Shown: positions 25,794-35,062, numbered from the stretch's first letter. The stretch: DNA of 64,000 nt from an uncultured Pirellulaceae bacterium (GCA_937967505.1 CALCJM010000066.1:32385-96384); one strand, 5' to 3'. Made by a program: numbers and translations. Notes: generated by a model from the sequence alone, not told the origin.

Positions 25794-27767
25794 ATGTGTG
25801 GAATTGCGGGGGCAACCTGGATGTCGGGGCAACAGGCAGTAAGTGCGCGGACACTCGACCGCATGACCGACGTGGTCCAATATCGGGGTCCGGATGGACG
25901 GGGCACGTGGCGACAGCAATACGACAACGGACAAGGCGTAGCATTGGGGCATCGAAGACTGGCGATCATTGATGTTGAAGGCGGCAAGCAGCCAATGTGT
26001 AACGAGGATGGCACGGTCTGGATTACCTTTAATGGGGAGATCTATAACTACCCCGTGCTGCGTGAACAACTGATCGCTCAAGGACATCGCTTTGCTACCC
26101 ATAGTGACACCGAAACGATCGTGCATCTGTACGAGCAATTTGGAGAGGCCTGTCTGGAGAAACTGCGCGGTATGTTTGCGTTTGCGATCTGGGATCAGCG
26201 CAAACGTAAGCTTTTCATGGCCCGTGACCGGCTGGGGCAGAAACCGCTGGTGTATCGAAATGTTGCCGGACAGTTGCTGTTTGGTAGCGCGATCAAATCG
26301 ATCTTGCAGGTGCCCGGCATTCAGCGCAGCGTCAATCCCGCTGCGCTGAATCTCTATTTGTCATTGGGGTATGTGCCTCATCCACACACGATGTTTGAGG
26401 ATATTCACAAACTCCCGCCCGCACACTTTGCGGTATTTCAGAGTGGTCGATTAGAGATTAAACGCTACTGGAAACCCGACTGGGAGTGTGAATCTGACCG
26501 ACCGCTGGAGGAAATTCAGGAAGAATTGCGGCACGAATTGACCGAGGCGGTGCGGCTGCGTTTACGCAGTGACGTGCCGGTCGGAGCGTTTCTGTCCGGC
26601 GGGGTTGATTCCACCACGATCGTCGGCCTGATGCAGGATTTGATGGAACAGCCGGCCAAAACGTTTACCATGGGAGTCCCTGTCAAACAATTTGATGAAT
26701 CAGCTGCAGCGCAGCGCACGGCGGAACGTTTTGGAACTGACCATCACCAGTTATCGGTTAATCCCGCATCGATTGACCTGCTGCCGTTCTTGAGTTGGCA
26801 CTTCGATGAACCATTTGGTGACAGTTCAGCGCTGCCGACCTGCGCGTTGTCACAGGGCACACGTCAACATGTGAAGGTCGCATTGACGGGGGATGGCGGC
26901 GACGAACTGTTTGCCGGGTATCCACGTTACAAGACGGTCGATGCTTTGGAACGCTTCGATCGGCTGCCGGAGATTGCCAAACGCCTGTTAAACAATGGAG
27001 TGTGGAGATGGCTGCCCGCGGCGACCGGCGGACGGTCCGCACTGGATCGGCTTAAATTCAGAATGAACATTTTGCAGCAGCACCCCAACCCTCGTTACTT
27101 GAACTGGGTTGCCGTGATCAGTAAGCCGCAACGCACCGGTCTGCTGCGCGAGGATTTTTGTGATGGTCTTCAGCAAGATCCCGAAAGAGTGATCGACGAA
27201 GCAATGAGTGTCAGCAATCGGACGGCCGGATCGCGCGCGATGATGTGTGATTTGCAGACCTATTTACCGGGCGACCTGTTGACCAAGGTCGATATCACCA
27301 GCATGGCACACGGGCTGGAGTGTCGCAGTCCCTTTATGGATCAGCGCGTGGTGGAGCTGGCGTTGGCAATTCCGTTCCATCATCAGATAGACGCGCGGCG
27401 TCCGAAACCTGTGCTGACACACACCTTTGATGAAAAAATGTCCAATCAGTTGCTCAAGGGTGCCAAACGTGGTTTTTCACTTCCACTAAATCAATGGTTT
27501 AGAGGGCCACTGAAAGAATTCGCTCGCGCGTTATTGTTAAGCGATCGTGCTAAGGCGCGGGGGTATTTTCGCGCACACGCGATCGACGACATGTTGAAGC
27601 AACACGCAGGTCGGCGGTGGAACCACGGCGACAAGATTTGGTCGTTGATTTGTCTGGAGCAATGGCATCGTGACTATATCGATCCCACAGCAGCCCCCAA
27701 TCGATCGCCCATTGCGTCGGAACGTGTCTCTCCAGCCACGCAGCAACCGGTACCGGTCGCCGGGTAG
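25794..27767 (+). CDS. asnB: AsnB-type glutamine-hydrolysing asparagine synthetase / amidotransferase
   Basis: A 657-residue two-domain enzyme. The glutaminase half starts MCGIAGATWMSGQQ, with the nucleophile Cys2 after Met removal, followed by RGPDGRGTW and LGHRRLAIID. The synthetase half carries the PP-loop SGGVDSTT near residue 268 and GDGGDELFAGYPRY. ATG 25794 is fixed by Cys2 and by the strong AAGGAGGGGA just upstream; upstream in-frame sequence belongs to the tandem repeat. It may be a genuine asparagine synthetase, but its position at the end of a polysaccharide operon matches the amidotransferases of exosortase-associated loci, which are thought to amidate a uronic acid or related substrate. 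That role is inferred. Confidence 0.92.
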   Translation: MCGIAGATWMSGQQAVSARTLDRMTDVVQYRGPDGRGTWRQQYDNGQGVALGHRRLAIIDVEGGKQPMCNEDGTVWITFNGEIYNYPVLREQLIAQGHRFATHSDTETIVHLYEQFGEACLEKLRGMFAFAIWDQRKRKLFMARDRLGQKPLVYRNVAGQLLFGSAIKSILQVPGIQRSVNPAALNLYLSLGYVPHPHTMFEDIHKLPPAHFAVFQSGRLEIKRYWKPDWECESDRPLEEIQEELRHELTEAVRLRLRSDVPVGAFLSGGVDSTTIVGLMQDLMEQPAKTFTMGVPVKQFDESAAAQRTAERFGTDHHQLSVNPASIDLLPFLSWHFDEPFGDSSALPTCALSQGTRQHVKVALTGDGGDELFAGYPRYKTVDALERFDRLPEIAKRLLNNGVWRWLPAATGGRSALDRLKFRMNILQQHPNPRYLNWVAVISKPQRTGLLREDFCDGLQQDPERVIDEAMSVSNRTAGSRAMMCDLQTYLPGDLLTKVDITSMAHGLECRSPFMDQRVVELALAIPFHHQIDARRPKPVLTHTFDEKMSNQLLKGAKRGFSLPLNQWFRGPLKEFARALLLSDRAKARGYFRAHAIDDMLKQHAGRRWNHGDKIWSLICLEQWHRDYIDPTAAPNRSPIASERVSPATQQPVPVAG

Positions 27768-27880
27768 GCAAGGTTGACCAAAAATTGGATATCCTTATTC
27801 GGCGAAGTCAAAATCCTGCGTTTTATTGTGCTCGGGAGATTGTGTTCGAACGATGATTTCCAAACGACGGAGGGGACTTC

Positions 27881-28999
27881 ATGCTGGTACTGTTATTGAT
27901 TTGTGCTGTGGTGCTTCAGGATTCTGGCGTGCATTTGGTTGATGCGGCGCAGATTCGGTATGTCGGGTCGTTTGATATCCCGAAGTTTGGAACGTGGAAG
28001 GACCCGGCCAACCGCCAAAGCGCCCATTCATTGGGGACGATTGGCTATCGCGCGGACGTGGACGGTCTGTACGTGGTCACGCACGCACAGAACCCTACCG
28101 CAGTGGGCTTGGTCAAGGTGCCTCGACAACTGAAGAAAGACTTCGTAGCGATGGGGGAAATGATTCAGAAGCCGATCGATTTGCTATCGATTCCCGATCG
28201 CCAAGGACACGTGCGAGGCCTGTATTGGGATGGTGATACCAAGACGTTGTTTTACAACGTGACTGCCTGGTACAACGTAGCCGGGCAAGATTTTGCGGGA
28301 ATGGGAGCTTTGCGGGACGGGAAGCAGTATGGGCTGTGGTATACCGCACACAACAATGCAGCCGCAGGTTATTTGAGTCGAGACCCGCAATCCGGGCGAT
28401 GGTTTGCCGGCAGTGCAATTGCTTGTGGACTATCGACCTCTTCCCTGGGACCGTCGATCTATCAATTGGCCTTTGATGGCGACAGCCTGCCGACCGCCGG
28501 GGCAAAAATTGGATATACAACGCTACAATTCCATCCGCACGGCAGCCCGACTCCCCAGCCCGAAAAATATGCTGTGATGTCCAATGGAAAACGATGGCGG
28601 CACGGGATGGAAGTCACCGGAGGCGTCTGTAGCGGGGGAGCCATTTTGATTGCGGTTGATGAAGGTAAACGTTCTTTCTATGGCACTCCGGATCAGTTTC
28701 GTGAAAGCTTCGGATTTACGCCGCGCAAAAGTGGAAAGGGATACCATAATGATCCGCACCGACCAATGATCTGGATGTATTCAGTCGGTGCTTTGAAGCG
28801 CGAAAGAAAACGGGGCGCTCGCCTTTGGAGCGGTCGCCCCTACGGCTATTTTCCAATTCAGGAAATGCCTGAAGAAGGTCGTTTAAGTGGGCTGGCGTAT
28901 GATCCAGTGAGGCATCGTTTGTTTGTCAGTCAGCAACGTGGCAATCCACAACACACGCCCCGGATCTACGTTTACCGCATCGATCATCGCAATCGGTAA
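27881..28999 (+). CDS. Exported protein with the domain shared by the convergent LEPR-XLL neighbour
   Basis: A 372-residue protein with an N-terminal hydrophobic segment (LVLLLICAVVL) and a likely signal-peptidase site after VDAA; GGAGGGG precedes the ATG. The rest has no named family I can recall but aligns by eye with residues 50-420 of the gene on the opposite strand. YVGSFDIP matches FLGSFRVP, the internal MEVTGGVC matches TEVTGVVF, and the end LAYDPVRHRLFVSQQRG matches VSYDSETGRLYVAQRNA. The repeated G-x-x-Y/W-D strands suggest a beta-propeller-like fold. It overlaps the convergent gene by 16 bases at the 3' end. Function unknown. Confidence 0.8.
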   Translation: MLVLLLICAVVLQDSGVHLVDAAQIRYVGSFDIPKFGTWKDPANRQSAHSLGTIGYRADVDGLYVVTHAQNPTAVGLVKVPRQLKKDFVAMGEMIQKPIDLLSIPDRQGHVRGLYWDGDTKTLFYNVTAWYNVAGQDFAGMGALRDGKQYGLWYTAHNNAAAGYLSRDPQSGRWFAGSAIACGLSTSSLGPSIYQLAFDGDSLPTAGAKIGYTTLQFHPHGSPTPQPEKYAVMSNGKRWRHGMEVTGGVCSGGAILIAVDEGKRSFYGTPDQFRESFGFTPRKSGKGYHNDPHRPMIWMYSVGALKRERKRGARLWSGRPYGYFPIQEMPEEGRLSGLAYDPVRHRLFVSQQRGNPQHTPRIYVYRIDHRNR

Positions 29000-31900
29000 A
29001 TAGGTGAGTATCGCGCCATTAGGGCATCTAGTGATTGGTAGGAGAGGTTTTGGGTTGTGGTTGTATTGGTAGAAGCATACGTTCCGGAATCTGCATCGAA
29101 GTAGTAGACCGGTCGTGATCCGGACAGCGTTGGGGAAGTGGGGGTACCCGGATCGGGGTCGGAATCTCCCCCACCGGTCGCGGAACCAGAGGGCGGCAGC
29201 ACTGCATCCCATGTGCCGTCGCGCGTCGATTGCATCACATCGCCAAGTTCAGCCGCTGACAGTGCCCGGTCCAAAACAGAGACTTCGTCAATGGTTCCTT
29301 TGAAGTACTCTCCAGACTCCCTGTTGCCGCCGATTTGCAGTGGTGAATTCGACTGAACCAATTGGCCAGAGGCGGAGACCTGACTAACAATCGCACCATC
29401 AACGAAGAGTATTAGTTGATTGCCATCCCAGGTCGCCGCAAGATGAGACCAAGTGCGGGTTGGAAGTGATTGGTTGGCGGTGGCACTGATGGTGCTCCCG
29501 CCGATATTGATGGAGGCAACGGGAAGAGACTGGTCATTTGAAACGTACAGCCCGTAAGCAAGCCCGTTGGAGCCTTGTTTGAGGATCCCGGTTTGCCAAC
29601 CGGTCACGCGCGACGGTTTTACCCACATGGAAAGCGTGAATTCGTCCGTCAAAGTCAGGTCATTGTGATCGTCAACGGTGACCGTGTCGTTTCTGCCATC
29701 AAAACGCAACCCTTTACCGCTGATTCCACTTGTCCATCGTGCACCACCGATCCTGGCGGAATGCCCGACATGGTCAAGCGTTTTGTAGCCACGTCCCTCA
29801 CTAAAGGAAAAATGCGAAACTGGCGTAACAGGATTTGGATCTGCAACATCGGGTGACAAACTCCCGTATTCGTCAGCACCAAGGTCGGGTGTGGCGTCGC
29901 GCGACTGGCCATCGATGTCGTGGTTTAATTCCAGGATCACCTGGCCCCGGTCAATTGCGATGTCTGCGGTGTCCCGCAAATGCAGATCGCCCAATGAAGG
30001 ATTGACAAACAGAGATTCAGTCGCAGAAGTCGCATTGTTGTTTATCGTGCCGGAGGCACCATCGCGCGCGGTGATCGATTGGTTCAGTAAATTATTGCGA
30101 ATGTCAACGTTCGTGGTTGAACCAAAACGATATTCAATGGAGTTGGGGTAGTTGGATTCATCAAGGACCGTGTTATGCCAGATTTTCGTTCCCGGGGAAT
30201 CAGCGATCGCAATGGGAACGTCCAGCGATCCGGACAGAGTGCTGCCGCGATAGAACATATTGTTGATGATCGTGCCGCCTGCGTGGTCCAGTCCGTTTGA
30301 TTTATTCAGCAGTCCCAACGCAATTCCGCGCGCGTTATTGATGAAAGTGTTACCATCGACGGTTGTATTGGTGCTTCCATTCCATATCAAGATCGCCGGT
30401 CCGGCCAGCCCCTGCGAGCTGATGAAGTTTTTGAACAGATTTTGTCTGATATTCCAGCGGTCGCCTGCGTGAACATCGATGGCATTGGTGTAGTCGTCAG
30501 GAGCCGCTGTGCGATATTCAAAAATGGAATACTGAACCATTCCACGGTCGTTCCCCGATCCATTGGAGGCAGGATTGGATTTAATGAATTGATCTCCAAT
30601 GTCCAGAATTCGTAATCCGTGAAACAGCATGTCATCGGCCCCGGGGTTGGCGATCACGCCGTGCTCACGAATGTCGCTGATGGTGATATCAGCGATCGTA
30701 CCGCCGCTGCTGTTGCCGATCCAGAAACCGAATCGAACCGACCCATTCATGCCGTCGCCGCGGATGGTAACATCGCGGCGATCCCCCGTTTGTCCCCGGA
30801 TGGACCAGTCGGAGATCCCCTGAGGGATATACAGCGCGTCAGCAGTGCCGGTAAGATTGTAGGTCCCCGGCGAAATGGAGATCGTTTGGCCGGACTTCAG
30901 ATTACCAACGGCCGATACAAGTTGACCGACGGTGCTGACATTGATGGTTGACGCAGGGTCGATCGGGGGCAGGGATGGGGGGGTGTTGAAACTGAAGCCA
31001 GCGCCGTCGTTTCCGGGGTCAGGATCCTGTGCCGCAGTAGTCTTGAACATGGCGATATCCGATGTGGATTCGACCCCGCGGGTGCTGACAGAAACGATCC
31101 GGAAAAAGTACTCCGTGGACGGTTGCAATCCTGTCAACGATGCAGAGTGAGCGGTGGTTGCCGATCCACCGGAAGTGGTTGTGTTACCTAGGCTGTTGGT
31201 GGTGGTGCCGTATTCGATTCTGCTGTTGGCGGGGATTGCAGTCGACCAGGAAACCGTCGCGCTGCTTTTGGCAACGGCAGTGATGTTGACATTGGAAATA
31301 GCGGGAGCAGGGTCAGCGGGATCCGATGGGCTGGCTGATGTCGGCAGCTGGAACACGTTGACAATGGGATAGGGGGACCCGGAGAAATCTGCGTTTCTTT
31401 GAGCCACATAGAGTCTGCCTGTTTCACTGTCGTAGCTAACACCACCGATGTGTTTGGCATTGTCGTCAATGGGAAGGTCAAATGTCCAAACATCGTACGG
31501 CTGGACTTCCCAAGCTTCCTTGAGACCATTTTTTACCGCAATAAATTCATTGACATCGTACGCCCACGCCTGGTATTCGTATTCGCCACCGCGCGCGTGA
31601 GTTCCATTTCCACCTCGATAAGGATCGTCGCATGTTGTGGGGCTACCGTAACAATAGGTGCCTGTTCCGTGCGAACCGAAAAAGATTACCGAACTTGAAT
31701 TCTCAGGGAATACGACTCCCGTCACCTCCGTGGTCAGATTAAAAAGTGGATTGGTAGACTCCACCGGTGCCAGCGGTTGGGTGTGGGGGTAACGAAGGAA
31801 TTCTGTGGTGGCAGAGTTGCCACTGGTAAGTGTGGACGGATCAAACCCGAAAGCGGAAGGCCCGGCTGAGGTTCGGCCAACAATCGCTAGGCCGGCTTGT

Positions 31901-32562
31901 CCTGTGATGTAGGGCATGCCAAGTTCATCTTGCCATGCGTCAGGAACCTTTGCCATATAACCACCAACAAATCCACCGCCTTGGCTGCCGACACGAAACA
32001 GTCCGTTGACGCTGGATGTACCAAGATCCGTCGAGGACAACTGGAAGTGCGAATCTGCACCGCTGTAGTCACCGTCGTAGTATTCGTAGAAGGTTCCTGT
32101 CAGTTTCCCGTCTGTGACTTCCAAGCCTCCGATCTTGGAGGGGCTGTTGAGAGAAAAATTGGGTATGGAACCCTGGATGTTCTGAAAGGGCTGTAGAAAT
32201 GTAGCGGTGTTCAGATCGTCTTTATTTGCGCTGTTGACCAGATCGGGGATGGAGATTTCTGCGATTTGCTGATGATGGTCATGTCCGACCAGAAACAGTG
32301 AATGGTTTTCTGCGTTGTATGCCGGGGCCGTACCACCATAGGCGAAAGTGGAACCCGCCACGGTTTGTTGGGGAACTCGAAACGAACCAAGAAACTCCAA
32401 ATCGGACTGACCCAATAGGGGAAGCGTGGCCAGCAAGACTCTTGGTTCGAGCGTTTCAATCCGCAGGCGAGCTGTGGAGGATGTGCGAAGGCGGCGATTG
32501 TTGCGAGAGGAACGTTTGCGGGAAGTTTTCTGGGGGCTAAAAAAAATACTCAAAGCGCGCAT
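28984..32562 (-). CDS. LEPR-XLL secreted protein: propeller-like, FN3, beta-helix and LamG modules
   Basis: About 1192 residues. A basic N-terminus is followed by LEPRVLLA at residues 38-45, an exact LEPR-XLL motif. Residues 50-420 are the domain shared with the convergent 372-aa protein. A fibronectin type III module follows (about 425-515; SATVSWSTAIPANSRIEYG). Then comes a right-handed parallel beta-helix of about 330 residues, starting STINVSTVGQLVSAV and ending DLGADEYG as in choice-of-anchor Q proteins. A LamG module and a short tail finish it. The start at 32562 is preferred because AGGAAAA precedes it; an in-frame start at 32631 adds 23 atypical residues. It probably binds or cleaves extracellular polysaccharide. 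Confidence 0.87.
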   Translation of the reverse strand: MRALSIFFSPQKTSRKRSSRNNRRLRTSSTARLRIETLEPRVLLATLPLLGQSDLEFLGSFRVPQQTVAGSTFAYGGTAPAYNAENHSLFLVGHDHHQQIAEISIPDLVNSANKDDLNTATFLQPFQNIQGSIPNFSLNSPSKIGGLEVTDGKLTGTFYEYYDGDYSGADSHFQLSSTDLGTSSVNGLFRVGSQGGGFVGGYMAKVPDAWQDELGMPYITGQAGLAIVGRTSAGPSAFGFDPSTLTSGNSATTEFLRYPHTQPLAPVESTNPLFNLTTEVTGVVFPENSSSVIFFGSHGTGTYCYGSPTTCDDPYRGGNGTHARGGEYEYQAWAYDVNEFIAVKNGLKEAWEVQPYDVWTFDLPIDDNAKHIGGVSYDSETGRLYVAQRNADFSGSPYPIVNVFQLPTSASPSDPADPAPAISNVNITAVAKSSATVSWSTAIPANSRIEYGTTTNSLGNTTTSGGSATTAHSASLTGLQPSTEYFFRIVSVSTRGVESTSDIAMFKTTAAQDPDPGNDGAGFSFNTPPSLPPIDPASTINVSTVGQLVSAVGNLKSGQTISISPGTYNLTGTADALYIPQGISDWSIRGQTGDRRDVTIRGDGMNGSVRFGFWIGNSSGGTIADITISDIREHGVIANPGADDMLFHGLRILDIGDQFIKSNPASNGSGNDRGMVQYSIFEYRTAAPDDYTNAIDVHAGDRWNIRQNLFKNFISSQGLAGPAILIWNGSTNTTVDGNTFINNARGIALGLLNKSNGLDHAGGTIINNMFYRGSTLSGSLDVPIAIADSPGTKIWHNTVLDESNYPNSIEYRFGSTTNVDIRNNLLNQSITARDGASGTINNNATSATESLFVNPSLGDLHLRDTADIAIDRGQVILELNHDIDGQSRDATPDLGADEYGSLSPDVADPNPVTPVSHFSFSEGRGYKTLDHVGHSARIGGARWTSGISGKGLRFDGRNDTVTVDDHNDLTLTDEFTLSMWVKPSRVTGWQTGILKQGSNGLAYGLYVSNDQSLPVASINIGGSTISATANQSLPTRTWSHLAATWDGNQLILFVDGAIVSQVSASGQLVQSNSPLQIGGNRESGEYFKGTIDEVSVLDRALSAAELGDVMQSTRDGTWDAVLPPSGSATGGGDSDPDPGTPTSPTLSGSRPVYYFDADSGTYASTNTTTTQNLSYQSLDALMARYSPIYRLR

Positions 32563-32631
32563 GACTGGTTTTCCTGACAGATAGTTTAAGAATCGAACTA
32601 ATTGGGTTTGGCCCACTGACCTGTCCGACAT

Positions 32632-33157
32632 GGCGCAGCGGTACCCCGGAAGTGGTTCGCACTCAAAAATCAGCTTCTTTTAACCAGCCGCTCAATCAAA
32701 GGCAGAACAATGAATACGGAGAGCGCGGCGGCGATGACCAGGAAGAAATACAAATGAACAATGCTGCGCAACTGGAGGCCCAGTTACAGGCAGACTATTG
32801 GGCATTCGCAGAGTGCCAGTGCAACCTTCGGTGGAAGGGCCGGGCACGAATCCTTTCGTCAAAGCGTCCGTCGGCGGAAGGGTGGGGGCCGATTCGGTTG
32901 TTGCTGTCGAAATTGTGCTGCTGTCAAATCCTTTTTTGTGGCGGCGACGAATCACCTGCCCTCGTCTGTGCTTTCCTTGCGTGGATGCCGGGTAATGGTA
33001 GGAAGTTCCGAAACGTTAACGGAATAAAGCCGGGTCTGGCGACCAAGTTGATGAATGCTATGCCCCACAACAAGTTTGCGAAAGTGCGTTTCTTCGCAGA
33101 CTGCCTGCTGAAACGGCAGGTATGTGATTGTTTCGAATATGCAACGAAGAAACTGAA
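32632..33157. other. Gap between divergent genes; one tiny membrane ORF, otherwise no supported gene
   Basis: 526 bases. Longer open frames here on both strands lack family resemblance and have no ribosome-binding site. On the minus strand three short frames look coding-like in succession but are broken by stops, so a decayed gene is possible. Only the 33-residue hydrophobic frame at 32670-32771 is worth naming. Confidence 0.5.
32670..32771 (-). CDS. Possible 33-residue single-span membrane peptide (or remnant of a larger gene)
   Basis: A TTG-initiated short frame whose product begins LRSIVHLYFFLVI, continues as one unbroken hydrophobic span and ends ERLVKRS. This is the topology of a single inner-membrane helix with a positive tail. 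It lies on the same strand as, and just upstream of, the LEPR-XLL gene. There is no clear ribosome-binding site and an in-frame stop lies 4 codons upstream of the TTG. It could equally be the frame-shifted C-terminus of a decayed membrane protein. Confidence 0.25.
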   Translation of the reverse strand: MRSIVHLYFFLVIAAALSVFIVLPLIERLVKRS

Positions 33158-33796
33158 ATGAATGACACCCATCGAAAAGTGTACGTGGTTGATGATGATG
33201 CGGACCAGTGTGCCGCGCTACAGACCTTGATCCGGTCGATAGGAATTGATGTGCAGACATTTCCGTCGGCGCGTGCGTTTCTCAATGGCTATGATCCGGC
33301 CCATCCGGCTTGCCTGATACTTGATTTGCGGATGCCGGAGATGAGCGGGCTGGAATTGCTGCGGTTGTTGACCGCACGAAACGATTGTTTGCCTATCATC
33401 ATGCTGACGGCATTCGCTGATGTGCCATCGACTGTGCAGGCAATGAAGTGCGGTGCAAAAGATGTATTGGAAAAACCATACCCTCCGCAGCAGCTGATCG
33501 AAAAGGTTCAGATAGCATTGAACGAGGACGAACTGCGTTGCCAACGCAGTTTGCAGGACGCAAACGTGTCATCTGGCCTCAAGTCACTTACACCGCGCGA
33601 GAACGAGGTGTTGGAGTACATGATGCAAGGTAAAACATCGAAACAAATCGCGCGCGAATTGGTAATCAGCGTCAGGACCGTGGATTTTCACCGCCGGAAT
33701 ATCCTTGAGAAAATGAGTATCGACAACCCAATTCAATTGGCCAGGTTGGTCGATGAGTACCGGTTAAGGCGATCGGCAGTGGCGTCGCCCAGGTAA
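33158..33796 (+). CDS. FixJ-type two-component response regulator
   Basis: A 212-residue protein with an N-terminal receiver domain (VYVVDDDADQC acidic pocket, phospho-acceptor aspartate in LILDLRMPEMSG, the LTAFAD threonine and the EKPYPPQQL lysine). A C-terminal LuxR-type HTH follows (LTPRENEVLEYMMQGKTSKQIA, then RTVDFHRRNILEKM). The arrangement and EKP motif match the FixJ/TtrR group. ATG 33158 is chosen because the receiver fold starts at its residue 8. No sensor kinase is adjacent, so it is an orphan here. It may control neighbouring surface-protein or secretion genes; no direct evidence. Confidence 0.92.
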   Translation: MNDTHRKVYVVDDDADQCAALQTLIRSIGIDVQTFPSARAFLNGYDPAHPACLILDLRMPEMSGLELLRLLTARNDCLPIIMLTAFADVPSTVQAMKCGAKDVLEKPYPPQQLIEKVQIALNEDELRCQRSLQDANVSSGLKSLTPRENEVLEYMMQGKTSKQIARELVISVRTVDFHRRNILEKMSIDNPIQLARLVDEYRLRRSAVASPR

Positions 33797-33876
33797 CCCG
33801 CACAACGCCAATCAAGGAAGTCGTGTCATGGAAGCAGATCGGTAACCCATGATACCGGTAACTGCATTCCGGTACA

Positions 33877-34548
33877 CTAAAGGTCTTCCAGCCGTCGAAT
33901 CGCAAAACGCGTTAGTTCAGCAGAATTTCGTAAATTCAGCTTGCTCTTCAGACGATCGCGATAGGTCCAGATTGTGTTTTCGCTCAAAAACAGATGGCGA
34001 GCGATCATTTTAGTTGAATGACCACGGCCAATCAGTTCCAGCACTTCCAGTTCGCGATCGGACAGCGTCGCTGTTGGTGTCCCGCGCACTTTGGCGGAAT
34101 GCAAACTGACGCGCTGCAACATCTGGCTGGTAAATGCCTGACTGAAAAACAACTCCCCAGACAACACTTTTCGGATTGCGACCAGGATGCAATGCCCCGA
34201 GCTGTTTTTGTTGACGAAACCCCGGGCACCCAATCGCAATACACGTTCGCCATATTCGCGTTCGTCGTGAACTGTTGAAACAATAACTTTGGTGCTCGGT
34301 TGAACGGCGATGATCCAGTTGACCAGATCCAAGCCGCTACCATCGGGTAGACGAAGATCGACAATCGCAAGGTCTGGGACGATGGCTTTGACCATCTCAC
34401 GCGCCTCTTTGACATCGGTCGCTTCACCACAGATCTCAAGGTCGGGCTGCTTGCCGACCAAGCCGATTAATCCTGCACGGACCAGTTCGTGGTCCTCAAC
34501 AATCAGGATTCGGCTTTTCCTGACTGCCTGGAAGATTGACGAAGGCAT
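33877..34548 (-). CDS. NarL-type two-component response regulator
   Basis: A 223-residue receiver-HTH protein. RILIVEDHELVRAGL gives the acidic pocket, AIVDLRLPDGSGLDLV the phospho-acceptor aspartate, and LGARGFVNKNSS the switch lysine region. The C-terminal LuxR HTH reads LSDRELEVLELIGRGHSTKMIA and ENTIWTYRDRLKSKLNL. GGGAGAAGAG lies just before the ATG. It is convergent with the FixJ-type gene, 80 bases away, and is also an orphan in this window. An 18-base perfect palindrome sits about 215 bases upstream and is a candidate operator. Targets unknown. Confidence 0.92.
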   Translation of the reverse strand: MPSSIFQAVRKSRILIVEDHELVRAGLIGLVGKQPDLEICGEATDVKEAREMVKAIVPDLAIVDLRLPDGSGLDLVNWIIAVQPSTKVIVSTVHDEREYGERVLRLGARGFVNKNSSGHCILVAIRKVLSGELFFSQAFTSQMLQRVSLHSAKVRGTPTATLSDRELEVLELIGRGHSTKMIARHLFLSENTIWTYRDRLKSKLNLRNSAELTRFAIRRLEDL

Positions 34549-35062
34549 TTCTCTTCTCCCGCTTTAATAAAGTGAAAGACTTGATTCAGACGCGCGCTGC
34601 AATGACACGCCTGCCAAAATCGGGAACCGTCTTATGTTGGCGAATTGGTCACTTCGAATTGGCCAATCACCAGCACGGATTGCCCACGGGAAAGAGCGCC
34701 AAGCGAAGGTTCGTTTCGTTGACAGGGCAGATGCGAGGTTTTGCTGTGGGGGATTCTGGGGACAACAAAATATTTTGTTGATTGCAATCGCATGTTCGGG
34801 TTGGTTCAATCACACGACCACGGGGATATTTCTACTATACCATCGGCTTTCCGAATCGTTTAGTGTATTCATATTTTTTTGAAGAGCATCATTGGATGTA
34901 ATCCTGGTGGCTGATCTGGATTCACCGTTCTTATATCAAGAAGGTGCCTGCCTTGTAATATCAATGCGGTTCAGGTGAAATGAGAATACGTTTGATTGAA
35001 TAGCACTGAAAATGATATTGCGATTTGGTCGTTTGGGCAGTGGATGTTGTTTTGTATGTCAA
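34549..35062. other. Gap upstream of the NarL-type gene; contains a perfect palindrome
   Basis: 514 bases between the NarL-type gene (which starts here) and the 3' end of the secretion operon. No convincing gene on either strand. It becomes AT-rich after about 34,840, as expected for a control region. Confidence 0.6.
34763..34780. promoter_or_regulatory. 18-bp perfect palindrome, candidate operator
   Basis: CAACAAAATATTTTGTTG is fully self-complementary with no loop and is followed at once by a second palindrome, ATTGCAAT. A loop-free, AT-centred palindrome upstream of a regulator gene is the shape of a homodimer binding site, possibly for autoregulation by the NarL-type protein. No promoter boxes could be assigned with confidence. 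Confidence 0.45.

Noticed and set aside
32652..33161. 169-codon plus-strand frame
   Set aside because: No family resemblance, no ribosome-binding site, and competing short frames on the other strand look at least as coding-like.
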